Assembly: GCA_025358925.1 (NCBI GenBank)
Contig: JANYHT010000015.1
Span: forward strand, 1-64,000
Direction: 5' to 3'
DNA: 64,000 nucleotides
Source of the DNA: Gemmatimonadaceae bacterium
GTDB lineage: Bacteria; Gemmatimonadota; Gemmatimonadetes; Gemmatimonadales; Gemmatimonadaceae
Below the pieces are notes generated by a model, which did not search any database, was not told where the DNA came from, and worked only from the letters and a program-made list of their open reading frames with translations. Both the position numbers and the translations under genes were made by a program. Numbering within the stretch: position 1 is the first letter of the stretch; each line of letters starts with the position of its first letter. Shown here piece by piece: positions 1 to 10,114 of the stretch.

Positions 1-51
1 CACGGAAACGCACGGATACCACAACATGCTGTGTGGTTGCGGTTGCTGGAT

Positions 52-100
52 CGGCGTGATCCGCTTTGTCTCCGTTCAGTGTATCCGTGCCTTCTCCGTT
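52..100. repeat. Two imperfect ~24-bp tandem units
   Basis: On the minus strand, two adjacent units begin AACGGAGA and continue with a CGGAT core (CACGGATAC in one, GCGGATCAC in the other). The plus-strand units are 52-76 (25 bp) and 77-100 (24 bp), both ending TCTCCGTT. Function unknown; they may be the remains of a longer array. Confidence 0.6.
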
Positions 101-164
101 CCGCAGTTTGCTTTTCTTGCGTCTTCGGGGACTTTCGGGAAAGGCGCCGGTCGAACAGCACCGG

Positions 165-339
165 CTGACCGCGAATAACATGAAGGACGCGCATGTGCCT
201 CCGAACGGGATGCGGCCGGCTCGCGTTCATCTGAAATCGCATTGTTCATAAAGAAATCGTGCAACGCCGGTCTGCCCGTCGACACGTTACCCGAGATTGC
301 ACTATTGAAATTCGCGTTATTCGTGTCATTCGCGATCAG
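165..339. repeat. Inverted pair of a dispersed 20-bp repeat
   Basis: The plus-strand copy at 165-184 (CTGACCGCGAATAACATGAA) and the minus-strand copy at 320-339 (CTGATCGCGAATGACACGAA) match at 17 of 20 positions and face each other across about 135 bp. A third copy lies at 59694-59713, nearly 60 kb away. The matches continue beyond 20 bp with further GCGAAT-like words. Confidence 0.65.
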
Positions 340-361
340 CAGTGCCGTTGGTATCGCGCGC

Positions 362-2218
362 CTATTTCGCCGCACGGCTGCGTGGTTCAACACTGGCCGC
401 CTGTTCATCGCGCACGAGACTGAATACGGGAAGCGGCGGTACCACAACGTCGAGCAAGGCATCGTCGGATCGATACCCCACTTCGCGACGCACCGTCGCC
501 GCAACTGCGCGACGCAAATCATCCATCGATTCGCCCGCGTCACCCTCAAGCTCCATTCGGATAGCACGAAAACGACGTCCAGATTGTACGCAGAAGAGTG
601 CGGTGAGTGCTAATTCTCGCTCACACGTCTCGACGCCGTGTTGTTCGATGAGACGCTGCGTGCGCGCAATGGTGGTCGCGCGGGCGTAAAGCTCCATCGC
701 CATATCGGCGAGCCGCTCGACAACAAGTTGGCGATGGACAATTTCCTTCTGGTGTTTTGTGATCGCTTTCTCCGTCGCTTGCGCCAATTCTTTCACATGC
801 CGCTCGACAAAGTCTGCATGGGTGCGCAATCGCGAATTAAACGCAACGGTAAACTTGTCGCGTGCGCCCAGTGCGGACCGTACGCGCTGTGCGGCGTAAC
901 TTGAGACGAGCACCCAATTTTGGATGGGATTGCGAATAGCGGTAGCGAGTTCTTTGAGCTCCTCGGCGGGCTCGTGAATGCCGTTGAGGCCGACAAAAAG
1001 ACGCAGTACTTCGTTGGCTCCTTCGAAAATGCGATTGATGCGTGCCTCGCGTAGGTAACGCTCGTATGGCCACGGTTTAACAAATCCGCGACCACCGGCA
1101 ACCTGAACCATTTCATCCGTGCTACGCCACACCAATTCACTCGCGAAGATTTTCACACATGCGGCTTCGAGTGAGGCATCTACATGATCTGCGTCAAGCG
1201 CCGCGGCCAATGCGCCCACCATCGCATCCGCCGCGTACGTGTCGGACGCCAGCGACGCAATTTTTCGTTGCGTGATCTCAAACGATGCGAGCGGACCACC
1301 AAATTGTGTACGCGCTTCGGCATACCGCGTCATCTCACCGACCAAACGCTTGCACGCCGCGGTACATCCCGACGCGAGACTCAGTCGCCCTGCATTCAAC
1401 GCATGCACGGCCACGCGAAATCCTTTGCCAACGTCTCCCAACACGTGATCGTCCGGCACGAAGAGCTCTTCAAACACCAGCTCCGCCTGCGTCGATCCGC
1501 GGATGCCAAGCTTGTGAATTGTGCCATCCACTCGAAAGCCGGGCATGTCCGGTCGAATGATGAAGGCGGTGGGTCGCATCACCGATTTCCCATCACGCAT
1601 CACGGGCGTTTGTGCGAACGTGACAATCACACCGGCACGATGCCCGTTGCCAATCCAGTGCTTGCGTCCGGTAAGAATCCAGCCACGATCATCGTCCGCG
1701 CGACGTGCGTGTGACACGATGTTTTGTGCGTCGGACCCCGTCTCGGGTTCGGTCAGCGCATATGCCGCGAGCGTATCGCCACGAGCGAGCAAGGGGAGAT
1801 ATCGTGTTTTCTGCGCGTCGTTGCCGAAGAGCACGATGGCTTTGCCGCCAAGTCCGCAGTGGACGCCAATCAAAACGCCGAGTGACGGATCGATCGAGGC
1901 GACCGCGCCGAAAACTCGGGCATAGCCCGACGTCGAGAGTCCAAGTCCACCGTATTGCGTCGGGATCGAAATGCCCAAGAGTCCCGCGGTAGCAAACGCA
2001 CGGATGACGGGCTCGGGAATCGTCTCATCTTCGTCAAATTGTCGCGAGTCAATGAGTCCCGTCGCGAGCATGTCATTGAGCGCGTTTGTCAGTCGCCGCA
2101 CGGTCGCCGCCTCTGCCGGATTGCGCTCGTCGAGCGGCGCGGGATACGGAAAGAGCAACTCGTCGGAAATCTCTCCGCCAAAGAGTCCGCGTAAGAACGA
2201 CGGTTTGGTACTGCTCAT
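362..2218 (-). CDS. Acyl-CoA dehydrogenase, long-chain/VLCAD-like with C-terminal extension
   Basis: Predicted flavoenzyme that oxidises acyl-CoA to trans-2-enoyl-CoA in beta-oxidation. The 618 residues exceed the ~380-400 of ordinary acyl-CoA dehydrogenases; the extra C-terminal domain after about residue 420 is typical of VLCAD/ACAD9-like enzymes. The FAD-contact signature YALTEPETGSDA lies near 153-164. The likely catalytic glutamate is E399 in RIFEGANEVLR, preceded by the conserved GGRGFVKPWPYERYLREA region. The ATG at 2218 gives a short basic lead-in, as expected. It stands alone; the next minus-strand gene upstream is separated by a hairpin at 2297-2328. Chain-length preference cannot be read from the sequence. 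Confidence 0.93.
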   Translation of the reverse strand: MSSTKPSFLRGLFGGEISDELLFPYPAPLDERNPAEAATVRRLTNALNDMLATGLIDSRQFDEDETIPEPVIRAFATAGLLGISIPTQYGGLGLSTSGYARVFGAVASIDPSLGVLIGVHCGLGGKAIVLFGNDAQKTRYLPLLARGDTLAAYALTEPETGSDAQNIVSHARRADDDRGWILTGRKHWIGNGHRAGVIVTFAQTPVMRDGKSVMRPTAFIIRPDMPGFRVDGTIHKLGIRGSTQAELVFEELFVPDDHVLGDVGKGFRVAVHALNAGRLSLASGCTAACKRLVGEMTRYAEARTQFGGPLASFEITQRKIASLASDTYAADAMVGALAAALDADHVDASLEAACVKIFASELVWRSTDEMVQVAGGRGFVKPWPYERYLREARINRIFEGANEVLRLFVGLNGIHEPAEELKELATAIRNPIQNWVLVSSYAAQRVRSALGARDKFTVAFNSRLRTHADFVERHVKELAQATEKAITKHQKEIVHRQLVVERLADMAMELYARATTIARTQRLIEQHGVETCERELALTALFCVQSGRRFRAIRMELEGDAGESMDDLRRAVAATVRREVGYRSDDALLDVVVPPLPVFSLVRDEQAASVEPRSRAAK

Positions 2219-2296
2219 GCGAACGCTCCACAGCAGAAAACAGCGTGATTGACCAATCGCGATTCACGAATCGTGACCGACTGATCACCGACGCCA

Positions 2297-2328
2297 ACGG
2301 GGCGGCTTCATATTCGAGGCCGCCCCGT
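2297..2328 (-). terminator. Terminator-like hairpin after the Big_2 lipoprotein gene
   Basis: ACGGGGCGGC (2297-2306) pairs perfectly with GCCGCCCCGT (2319-2328) around a 12-nt loop. It lies about 30 nt past the minus-strand stop at 2359. There is no strong T-run on the minus side, so it may work with Rho or only protect the 3' end. Confidence 0.5.
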
Positions 2329-2358
2329 GGCAAAAGCTAGTCGTTACAAGAGCATCCG

Positions 2359-4071
2359 TCAGGGCGGCGAAGTCGCAGTCGCGGGTGCCGTGACGATGAC
2401 ACGTACTCTGCTCGGCTTTCCTTCGTTTTGGCCGTTGGCATTGAGCGCCTGCAGCGTGACGAACGCTTCGCCGACGGCCACACCACCAACCGTCACCGTC
2501 GTTGTCGTCGTCGACGGATTGACCAACGCGATGCTCGGTTTGTCACTCGTGGTGACAATCGTCCGACCGCGTAGTTCCGCGCCTTGTGCATCGCGAACAA
2601 AAATTGTGAACGCGCTACTGGTGCCTCTCACCAACGTGAAGACGCTGTCCACCTTGATCGAGTCAACTGGGATTTGATTGACGATCACGTTGGACGTGGC
2701 GCCTTTGCCTTCGCTGATCGCGCTCACGCCAACAACACCCGGCGCGATGGCCGTGACACGACCGGTGCTTGTGACTGAGACTTTCGTCGGATCATTGGAA
2801 ATCCACTCGACGATGCGATCGGTGACAATAGCGCCGGTGGAATCTTCAACGGTGGCAGTGAGCTGTGCGGTCGCGCCTTGCAGCAGGGAAATCTGCAGTG
2901 GCGAAACACGAACCGCGCTCACCGGAATTTTTGTAACTGGGAAGGAGACCGTGTCGCGCACCCCTTCGGCGCTGACGGAAATTCGCGCCGTCCCAAGTGA
3001 CAATCCGGTCACGATACCTACAGAGGACACAGACGCAACCGTTGGATCGAGACTCGACCAAGTAACGATGCGGCCCGCTGGGATATTCTGGTTGAGACTA
3101 TCCAACAACGTCACACCCAATCCACGCGGTGCGCCTATTCGCAGCGAACCCGTACGCGGCGAAATCACCACAGAGACAATTCGTGCGTCGACCACCTCAA
3201 CACTCGTGAAGCAATTCACCTGCGTGTTGTTTTGATCGGCGGCTGTAATCTTCGCTGTGCCTGCTTTGCGCGCCGTAATCACGCCCGTACTAATCACCGT
3301 CGCGACAACATCATTGTCGCTACTCCACAAAATCGTACGTCCTACTGATGTCAGGACATTGTTCGCGGTGTCGCGCAACGTTAGGGCAGGCTGCACTGAG
3401 GCACTGACCGTCACCTTCTGCGTTGCCGGCAAAATGCTACAGCTACCGATCGGGATTTCCGTGATAATGATGTTGGCACTGCCTTGCGCAGACCCCGACG
3501 TGGCCGTGATCACCACTTGACCCGGAGTCAGTGCAATCACGTTACCGTTCTGATCGACTGACGCGATCGATGAATTGCTGGACGACCACACAACACTGCG
3601 TCCAGTAATCACGGTGCCGGACGCGTTCTTCAAAACGACCGTCAACGCGCGGGAATTGGTGCGCCGCAGCGTCAACGACGTCGGCGTGACTTGCACGCTG
3701 AACACGACCTCTGGGGTGACGGTCACCTGCGCGACACCGGACTTGCCATCCGCCACCGCAGACACTGTGGTCTGACCCGGCGCGATACCAATCACACTGC
3801 CATCAATGGCCACGGTGGCAACGGTTGGATCGGCAGACGAGAAGCTGATTTTCTTACTGCTGATCGAGTTACCTTTGCAATCGAACGCGGTGCCCACCAC
3901 TTGCTGCCTGGTGTTCACAGGAACGGAGATCACTGTTGGTGCGATCGTAACCGTGCAGGCGGTGATAACGGGATTGAGGTCGCAGCCGGCGAGTACGCCA
4001 AGGGCGAGCAACGAAGCCACGACGCCAAGGCGGCGAGGCTGGAGAATGGCAAAGGGGGCAAAGACCCGCAT
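2359..4071 (-). CDS. Lipoprotein with six bacterial Ig-like (Big_2) domains
   Basis: Exported surface lipoprotein of about 570 residues. I chose the ATG at 4071 because it gives a clean signal peptide ending in the lipobox LGVLAGC; the ATG at 4122 would add a basic run of 17 residues before it. After the cysteine come six Big_2-type domains of about 80-90 residues, each with the pattern V-x-V-x-P followed by a WSS-x-D/N-P-x-V-A-x-V core and a G-x-V-x-A/G-x-x-x-G stretch. The end is a short Thr/Pro/Ala tail. Such repeats usually form elongated surface or periplasmic rods for adhesion or scaffolding; there is no enzyme domain. Ligand unknown. Confidence 0.88.
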   Translation of the reverse strand: MRVFAPFAILQPRRLGVVASLLALGVLAGCDLNPVITACTVTIAPTVISVPVNTRQQVVGTAFDCKGNSISSKKISFSSADPTVATVAIDGSVIGIAPGQTTVSAVADGKSGVAQVTVTPEVVFSVQVTPTSLTLRRTNSRALTVVLKNASGTVITGRSVVWSSSNSSIASVDQNGNVIALTPGQVVITATSGSAQGSANIIITEIPIGSCSILPATQKVTVSASVQPALTLRDTANNVLTSVGRTILWSSDNDVVATVISTGVITARKAGTAKITAADQNNTQVNCFTSVEVVDARIVSVVISPRTGSLRIGAPRGLGVTLLDSLNQNIPAGRIVTWSSLDPTVASVSSVGIVTGLSLGTARISVSAEGVRDTVSFPVTKIPVSAVRVSPLQISLLQGATAQLTATVEDSTGAIVTDRIVEWISNDPTKVSVTSTGRVTAIAPGVVGVSAISEGKGATSNVIVNQIPVDSIKVDSVFTLVRGTSSAFTIFVRDAQGAELRGRTIVTTSDKPSIALVNPSTTTTTVTVGGVAVGEAFVTLQALNANGQNEGKPSRVRVIVTAPATATSPP

Positions 4072-4320
4072 GCAGGTCGTCCTATCGGCAATGAGTGAAA
4101 AACGGCGTCGATGGCGACGCATCCTAGAGACGCGCCGTCGGCGCGAGTCGTAACTGTCACACCACGGGAACAGCTGAACGGAAGGTGATGGGACGCGGAC
4201 AGTGGAGCAACCCGGCGCGAATCGTCACCGGAATTGCCGATGTGATGGTGGTTACGAAGCGTTGTGGTCGGAGGAGTTGTACCCGTGCCGACAAACTGGG
4301 TTCGCGGCCCAATTTCAAAT

Positions 4321-4366
4321 CCCTGGTCCCTAATCCCTAATCCCTAATCCCCTCCCATTCCCTATC
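4321..4366 (+). repeat. Heptamer array A (CCCTGGT + 3x CCCTAAT, then decayed units)
   Basis: Perfect units are at 4321-4327 (CCCTGGT), 4328-4334, 4335-4341 and 4342-4348 (CCCTAAT), followed by degenerate CCCATT/CCCTATC units to 4366. It lies in the 303-bp gap 4072-4374 between two divergent genes and runs almost into the TTG start at 4375. I see nothing else recognisable in that gap. Confidence 0.9.
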
Positions 4367-4374
4367 TTTATCCC

Positions 4375-5973
4375 TTGTCCTCCGCCGAAAGAGATTCCGC
4401 GACCCGCACCGCGTGGCTCCACGCCATCGCATGGATCGTCGGTGCGTTCGCGCTGCGCACTGTTCTTTCAGCGTTCGTGCCACTCGTCCCCGACGAGACC
4501 TATTACTGGGAATGGACACGTCGCCTCCAGGCGGGCTATTTCGATCATCCGCCGGGGATCGCATTTCTTGTTGCTTTCGGCGTACGGCTTCTTGGCGACA
4601 CGCATGCGGGCGTTCGAGCGGGGCCAGCAATTTCGGCACTGGCAACACATGTCGCCATAGTGGCACTTGCATGGTCGCTTGGTGGCAGGAAATTTGAAGG
4701 CGCGCAATCAGCTGTGCGTGCAGCAATTCTCATGACATTGTTGCCTCTCGCCACGCTCGGACTCCTACTCGCCACTCCGGACGCAGCGCTCTTTCTCTCG
4801 AGCACGATAGCGCTCCTCGCGGTCGAGCGAGCCCTCGCCTCGCCGCTCCGTTCCCAGGCGTCTAGGAACTGGTGGTTGCTGGCCGGCCTCGCACTAGGAG
4901 CGGCGTTCGCCTCCAAATACACGGCGGTGCTGTTGCCGCTCGGGCTCGTACTGGCGTGTGGCGTACATCCCGCGTTGCGCGTACGCTTTGGCGAACCCGG
5001 ACCGTGGCTCGCATCCGCCATCGCCCTGCTGATCTTTACCCCCGTACTGCGCTGGAACGCGGCCACCGAATGGATTTCGTTTCGTTTTCAGTTGGGACAC
5101 GGCTTCGGTGCGAGTTCTAGGGGGAACCCTCTGTCGCGAGAATTGGGAATGATCGGCGCACAAGCAGGACTCGCGTCGCCCATTCTGTTTGTCTTGCTTG
5201 CCGCCGTCGTGTACGTAGCGTTGCGTGACGGTTGGCGCCTGCGCAATAGCGTCACGCCAACCGACGTGAGCGCGCGTCGATTCGCGCTCGCGGCCACGGC
5301 CGCCGTACCGTTGTTGTTTTTTGCGGTGAGCGCATGGCGTCGATCTGTCGAAGCCAATTGGCCCGCACTCATCTACCCAAGCGCGTTGACGCTGTTGGCC
5401 ACAAGCTCGGCGTCGTGGGCGCGCGGTCGCGCGTGGCGGAGTGGCCTAGTTGTGGCCGGTGTGCTGCTTGCACTTGTGGCGGTTCAAGCCTGGAAACCAG
5501 TATTTCCCGTGGCGCCGAGCAAAGATCCAATCGCCCGTGCATACGGCTGGGACACGCTCGCGGCCGCCGTGGATCTTGCACGCCACGACGCATTTTTCGA
5601 CAGCACCACCAATCGCTGGGTGGCCGCAGATCGCTATCAAGATGCGTCCGAGTTGGCGTTTCATCTCCCCGATCAGCCCGTCGTTTTTTCACTCAACCTT
5701 GGCGGACGGCCTAATCAGTACGATCTGTGGCCCACGGCATACGAGAAAGTGCGCGTAGGCGATGGACTCGTGGCCACGTTTGATGCCGATGCGAACGGCG
5801 ACTCGCTTGCGACGCGTGTTGGAACGTGGTTTGAACAGTTGAAGCAAGGACCTCTCGTCGCCCTGAGGCGGAACGGCGGGCTGGTCGCAACGAGACGCGT
5901 CTGGCTTTACCGTAGTGCGCGCAGCGTACCGCGGAGGTCCAATCTCGTGCCGTCGCTTTCCAGTCCGCGGTGA
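4375..5973 (+). CDS. Membrane glycosyltransferase, GT39/ArnT-like
   Basis: Integral membrane protein of 532 residues, predicted to transfer a sugar from a polyprenyl-phosphate donor to an envelope acceptor on the outer face of the inner membrane. The GT39/ArnT hallmark is in the first loop: PDETYYWEW followed by GYFDHPP, with the DE pair as the usual catalytic site. About ten hydrophobic helices follow, then a soluble C-terminal region. The start is TTG (4375) directly behind heptamer array A. There is no Shine-Dalgarno, but a -10-like TATCTT at 4363-4368 could place the transcript start at or near the codon. Donor and acceptor cannot be told from sequence. Confidence 0.85.
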   Translation: MSSAERDSATRTAWLHAIAWIVGAFALRTVLSAFVPLVPDETYYWEWTRRLQAGYFDHPPGIAFLVAFGVRLLGDTHAGVRAGPAISALATHVAIVALAWSLGGRKFEGAQSAVRAAILMTLLPLATLGLLLATPDAALFLSSTIALLAVERALASPLRSQASRNWWLLAGLALGAAFASKYTAVLLPLGLVLACGVHPALRVRFGEPGPWLASAIALLIFTPVLRWNAATEWISFRFQLGHGFGASSRGNPLSRELGMIGAQAGLASPILFVLLAAVVYVALRDGWRLRNSVTPTDVSARRFALAATAAVPLLFFAVSAWRRSVEANWPALIYPSALTLLATSSASWARGRAWRSGLVVAGVLLALVAVQAWKPVFPVAPSKDPIARAYGWDTLAAAVDLARHDAFFDSTTNRWVAADRYQDASELAFHLPDQPVVFSLNLGGRPNQYDLWPTAYEKVRVGDGLVATFDADANGDSLATRVGTWFEQLKQGPLVALRRNGGLVATRRVWLYRSARSVPRRSNLVPSLSSPR

Positions 5974-5991
5974 GACGCGCATGATTCTCAA

Positions 5992-6366
5992 ATGATATGG
6001 GCCGTAGCATTTGGCGGCGCCGCTGGTTCGGTGCTGCGGTATCTGGTCTCGCTCTGGATGAAGAGCGTAAAAGTCGATTTTCCAATCGCCACGCTGCTCG
6101 TCAACGTCACCGGGTGTCTGCTCATCGGACTGTTCGTTCGCCTGTTCAGTACGGCGGGGAGTAGCCCCGTAATGCGCGCCGCGCTGACCATCGGTTTCTG
6201 CGGAGGGTTTACGACGTTCTCGACCTTCAGCGCGGAATTCGTGACGCTGGTGCAGGAAGGCCGCGAAATGCGCGCGGTGCTGTACGTCGTGCTGAGCGTC
6301 ACGATGGGCATTCTCGCCACGCTTGTTGGCATGACCCTCGGTCACCGCATCATCGCCGCACGATAG
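5992..6366 (+). CDS. Fluoride exporter CrcB/Fluc
   Basis: Small channel of 124 residues that lets fluoride leave the cytoplasm; the family acts as an antiparallel dimer. Four hydrophobic helices, the conserved LVNVTGC segment (pore asparagine) and GGFTTFSTFSAE (phenylalanine track plus central Na+ site) are all present, and the length is normal. It begins 19 nt after the GT39 stop and is probably co-transcribed. I looked for a fluoride riboswitch just upstream and did not recognise one. Confidence 0.93.
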   Translation: MIWAVAFGGAAGSVLRYLVSLWMKSVKVDFPIATLLVNVTGCLLIGLFVRLFSTAGSSPVMRAALTIGFCGGFTTFSTFSAEFVTLVQEGREMRAVLYVVLSVTMGILATLVGMTLGHRIIAAR

Positions 6367-6418
6367 ACGGCGAACAACAACGTTCGATTGTATTCACTCA
6401 CAACAGCAGCGCGCAAAC

Positions 6419-7828
6419 ATGTCATCAACCGCTCCCACTATTCCGTCCGATCTCGCCGCATGGTGCGTCGCCAATGATGCGCGCGCGCAGAACGAACTAT
6501 TCGCGTTTTTGCGCATTCCAAGCGTGAGTGCGCGCTCGGAACACAAAGGGGATTGCCTCATTGCCGCGCAGTTTGTCGCGGACGCGCTCACGCACATCGG
6601 CTTTCGTGCGGACATCATTCCGACACCGGGTCACCCGATCGTCCTCGGAGAATGGCGCCACGCCGGACCGGACGCACCAACACTGTTGGTCTACGGACAC
6701 TACGACGTACAACCTGCCGAGCCGCTCGAGCTCTGGACGTCGCCCGCGTTCGAACCCACGGTGCGGGATGGACGTATTTATGCGCGCGGTTCGGTAGACG
6801 ATAAGGGTCAGCTCTACTTGCACATCAAAGCGCTGGAAGCGCATCTCGCCGTGCGTGGTACGCTCCCGGTCAATGTGATTGTTCTCGCCGAAGGTGAAGA
6901 AGAAGTGGGCAGCGAAAATCTCGAAGCATTTCTCCAACGGGAACAGCAACGGCTCAAGTGCGATGCCGTGGTCATCTCCGATTCAACGATGTTTGCGCCA
7001 GGCATTCCGAGTATTCTGTCGTCGTTACGCGGTATGGCGTATTTGCAAATCGATGTACAAGGCCCTGCCGGAGATTTGCATTCTGGGATGTACGGTGGCG
7101 CAGTCGTGAATCCGGCTATGGCACTCGCGCGCATCCTCGCAACATTCCACGATGCCGATGGTCGCGTGGCGATTTCAGGATTCTACGACCATGTGCGTCC
7201 GTTTCCGGACAACGTGCGTGCACAGATGCGTGCGCTGCCGTTCAGCGAGGCAGGGCTTATGCACGAAGTCGGCGTCACTGCGCTTGGCGGTGAACCGGGA
7301 TACACCGCGCTGGAGCGGTTGTGGACGCGTCCTACATGCGAAGTCAATGGATTGCTCAGTGGTTATACAGGCGAAGGCGCGAAAACGGTGCTCCCCGCGA
7401 TCTCGATGGCGAAGGTGAGTTTTCGCTTAGTGCCTGATCAAGACCCGGACACGATCGCACGCCTCGTGCGCGAGCATGTTGCGCGCGTGCTGCCCATCGG
7501 TGTCACGGCAACCGTAACCGCCCTGCACGGTGGACGTCCGTGGCGTGCTGACCTGCAAGGACCAATCATCGACGCCGGGAAGCGCGCCCTGCAAGCAGCG
7601 TTTGGACGCGAGCCGGTGATCACCGGCGAAGGCGGGTCAATTCCCGTTGTCGGTGACTTCGAACGTATACTCGGCGCACCCGTGCTTCTGATGGGATTCG
7701 GGCTTCCCGGCGAGAACGCGCACGCACCAAACGAGTGGATTAGTGTCGAGAATTATCAACTCGGCATTCGCGCCGCCGCCACGTTGCTCGACGAATTTGC
7801 GGTAGCATTTACGATGTCTCGCGGATAG
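6419..7828 (+). CDS. M20-family metallodipeptidase
   Basis: Cytoplasmic zinc dipeptidase/acylase of the M20 family (469 residues; dipeptidase or carnosinase-like branch). Metal-site motifs in order: YGHYDVQP (His and Asp), GSVDDKGQ (bridging Asp), EGEEEVGSE (catalytic Glu and metal Glu), and ISDS. The lid/dimer domain carries GDLHSGMYGG, and the C-terminal metal region begins at GEGGSIPVV. It lies 52 nt after crcB on the same strand and convergent with the chemoreceptor gene. Substrate is probably small peptides, but specificity is not readable. Confidence 0.9.
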   Translation: MSSTAPTIPSDLAAWCVANDARAQNELFAFLRIPSVSARSEHKGDCLIAAQFVADALTHIGFRADIIPTPGHPIVLGEWRHAGPDAPTLLVYGHYDVQPAEPLELWTSPAFEPTVRDGRIYARGSVDDKGQLYLHIKALEAHLAVRGTLPVNVIVLAEGEEEVGSENLEAFLQREQQRLKCDAVVISDSTMFAPGIPSILSSLRGMAYLQIDVQGPAGDLHSGMYGGAVVNPAMALARILATFHDADGRVAISGFYDHVRPFPDNVRAQMRALPFSEAGLMHEVGVTALGGEPGYTALERLWTRPTCEVNGLLSGYTGEGAKTVLPAISMAKVSFRLVPDQDPDTIARLVREHVARVLPIGVTATVTALHGGRPWRADLQGPIIDAGKRALQAAFGREPVITGEGGSIPVVGDFERILGAPVLLMGFGLPGENAHAPNEWISVENYQLGIRAAATLLDEFAVAFTMSRG

Positions 7829-7847
7829 GCTGCCACCAAACGGCACG

Positions 7848-9950
7848 CTAAAAGTCAGACAACAAATCGGTATCGTCGTCAAACGGAATGGCGGCGGACG
7901 CGGACATCGGAAACACGTTGTCGCTGCCAACAAACGACGATTCCGCGAGCGTTGCACCGCGCGGCTTCACTCGCGCTACGCTCCGTGGCTTAGACGGTCG
8001 ACGCGCTTCACGAGCAACCGGCGCCGATCGACGGGTGGACAACTCCACGGTGAATTGCGACGCCAGCTCATGCATCTCGCCAGCTTGCGCCGACAGCTCC
8101 GCTGCCGCACTCGCGGACTCTTCGGCATTCGCCGCGGTACGCTGCGTCAAGGTGCTGATCTGCGTCATCGCGTTCGTCACTTCGGCCAACTCACGCTCCT
8201 GTTCCTTCGCGCCTTCGGCAATGTTCTGCATCATCATGGCCGCCTTCTGCACACCCGTCCGAATTTCTTCCAGTCGACGACGCACGCTCTCATTCAATTT
8301 CACACCCGTCTCCGCCTTCAATACCGACTCTTCAATTAGCGCGGCAGTATTGCGCGATGCTTCCGACGCGCGAATCGCGAGGCTTCGCACTTCATCAGCG
8401 ACCACCGCGAAACCTTTCCCCGCATCGCCAGCCCGCGCCGCTTCGACGGCCGCATTGAGCGCGAGTAGATTGGTCTGAAACGCAATTTCGTCAATCGTCT
8501 TCACGATCTTGGCGGTCGAATCTGCGGACTTCTTGATCTCCGCCACGGCTTCTGCCAACGACTGCATGCGTTCAACACCTTGCTCAGTGTCCGTCTTCGC
8601 GCGCTCCATTGTGGCGCGAGCCTCCCCGGCGTCGGCCGCGTTCGCCTTGGTGCGCTGATCGACAACCTTGATACGATTGAGCACCTGGTCAATTGAGCCG
8701 GCTTGATCCGCTGCGCCACCTGCCAAATTCTGACTGCCTGCACCAATTTCACGTGAAGCCGCGTTGACCTGCGCGATCGCCGTGGTAAGCGACGCAAACA
8801 CTTCAGCGATGTTATCGAGTGCCGAATTCAGCGATTGCTTGATGACCGCATGATCACCGTGATACGTGCCCTCCATGCGCGCGGTAAGATCGCGGTTCGC
8901 CACACGCGTGAGGACATCTTTGGCTTCGTTGATCGGCAATACGACGGCGTCGAGCATGCGATTCGTACCTACCATTAACTCCGCATACGCGCCTTGATAT
9001 TGCTGCGGATTACCGCGCTTGCTCAACTCTCCGTGCTGCGCTGCCTGAACGAGCAGCTGCGCCTCGCCAATAATGCCCTGCAACGTTTCCGACGCGCGAT
9101 TCATGTTGCGCGAAAGCACGTCATGCTCCGAACGCGGTTCTACTTTCGTCGATAAGTCACCGGCCGCCAATCGATCTGCCGCATGCGCAATACCGGCCAC
9201 ATACTGCACCATGCCCTGAAATGCCGTTCCAAGCTCGCCAATTTCATCCGTGGTGGTGACATCAATTTTCTGCTCAATGCGACCGCGTGCAATCTCTGTC
9301 GCGGCGGTGGAGAGGCGTTGCATCGCGCCGGTGATATTGCGCAGCGTCCCAATCGCGAGCACGGCAAGCACGATCAACGAAAGAACGAGCACCACCGACG
9401 TGACCAACCGCGCGGTGGATTGCAACGCGCGCGCATCCGCGAACGCCATGGAAATACGTCCGACGTTCTCTCGCGTCTGCGCGTTCAATTTGAGACTAAG
9501 TGCTGCGTACTTGGACTTGCTCGCCTGCAGATTGCCCATCATATCCGCCATTGCGCCACCAATCACACCCAAACTCGTCGTCCGCACCTGCTTCGCGTAC
9601 GAGGAAAACTCGTCGCGAATGGACGTGACTGCGGCCGAGTCCATCGTGGCGTTGCGCGCGAGCGAATCCGTCATGGCGACAAACGTGTGTGCGATGCTGT
9701 CAGCGATGATCACGGCGGTGGTATCGCTCGCGCCAACCGCGTCGCGCAGCGCCCGCTGATACGCATCGAATCGCACTTCGAGACGGCGGCTCACCTCAAG
9801 TGCTGGTGAAAACCCCGTCTCGATGCGCGTCAATTTCTGTTGGGCGAACGAGCCGAGCGTGACGGTCGTGCCCAGCGTGACGATGAAGCCCAACGCCGCG
9901 ACAAGGGGTAAGGCGAGGATCTTCGACCGGAGGGTCAACGTACGAAACAT
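7848..9950 (-). CDS. Methyl-accepting chemotaxis protein with multiple HAMP domains
   Basis: Chemoreceptor of 700 residues from the ATG at 9950 (a GTG at 9983 would add 11 residues). N-terminal TM helix, then a periplasmic helical sensor of about 150 residues rich in helix formers, a second TM helix, and about three successive HAMP-like segments (for example [19 protein letters not shown]). The long cytoplasmic coiled coil ends in the signalling hairpin [21 protein letters not shown]. The tail is basic, then acidic ([10 protein letters not shown]), with no CheR-tethering pentapeptide. No che genes lie in the window. The ligand is unknown. Confidence 0.9.
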   Translation of the reverse strand: MFRTLTLRSKILALPLVAALGFIVTLGTTVTLGSFAQQKLTRIETGFSPALEVSRRLEVRFDAYQRALRDAVGASDTTAVIIADSIAHTFVAMTDSLARNATMDSAAVTSIRDEFSSYAKQVRTTSLGVIGGAMADMMGNLQASKSKYAALSLKLNAQTRENVGRISMAFADARALQSTARLVTSVVLVLSLIVLAVLAIGTLRNITGAMQRLSTAATEIARGRIEQKIDVTTTDEIGELGTAFQGMVQYVAGIAHAADRLAAGDLSTKVEPRSEHDVLSRNMNRASETLQGIIGEAQLLVQAAQHGELSKRGNPQQYQGAYAELMVGTNRMLDAVVLPINEAKDVLTRVANRDLTARMEGTYHGDHAVIKQSLNSALDNIAEVFASLTTAIAQVNAASREIGAGSQNLAGGAADQAGSIDQVLNRIKVVDQRTKANAADAGEARATMERAKTDTEQGVERMQSLAEAVAEIKKSADSTAKIVKTIDEIAFQTNLLALNAAVEAARAGDAGKGFAVVADEVRSLAIRASEASRNTAALIEESVLKAETGVKLNESVRRRLEEIRTGVQKAAMMMQNIAEGAKEQERELAEVTNAMTQISTLTQRTAANAEESASAAAELSAQAGEMHELASQFTVELSTRRSAPVAREARRPSKPRSVARVKPRGATLAESSFVGSDNVFPMSASAAIPFDDDTDLLSDF

Positions 9951-10114
9951 TGGCGTCACGAGAAAGGATTGACCCCGCTGCACAGCCCACGCGACGGCGC
10001 GTGAGGCTTAGAGGTCTCACCTTGTGGTATCGGCGTGTGTTGTACGCTGCTGAAGTACGGGTCCTGCTCGCGGATGTGCATGTTCGTGCCGCACCACCAC
10101 GGTAGCAGGCAGGA

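Larger units (their letters stand above)
1..361. other. Gene-free, repeat-rich segment
   Basis: I see no convincing gene in these bases before the stop codon of the acyl-CoA dehydrogenase at 362; the open frames here look like chance. The segment holds a short tandem repeat (52-100), an inverted pair of a dispersed repeat (165-184 and 320-339), and the word CACGGATAC or its complement GTATCCGTG at 11-19 and 81-89. It reads like decayed intergenic repeat DNA rather than a lost gene. Confidence 0.6.
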
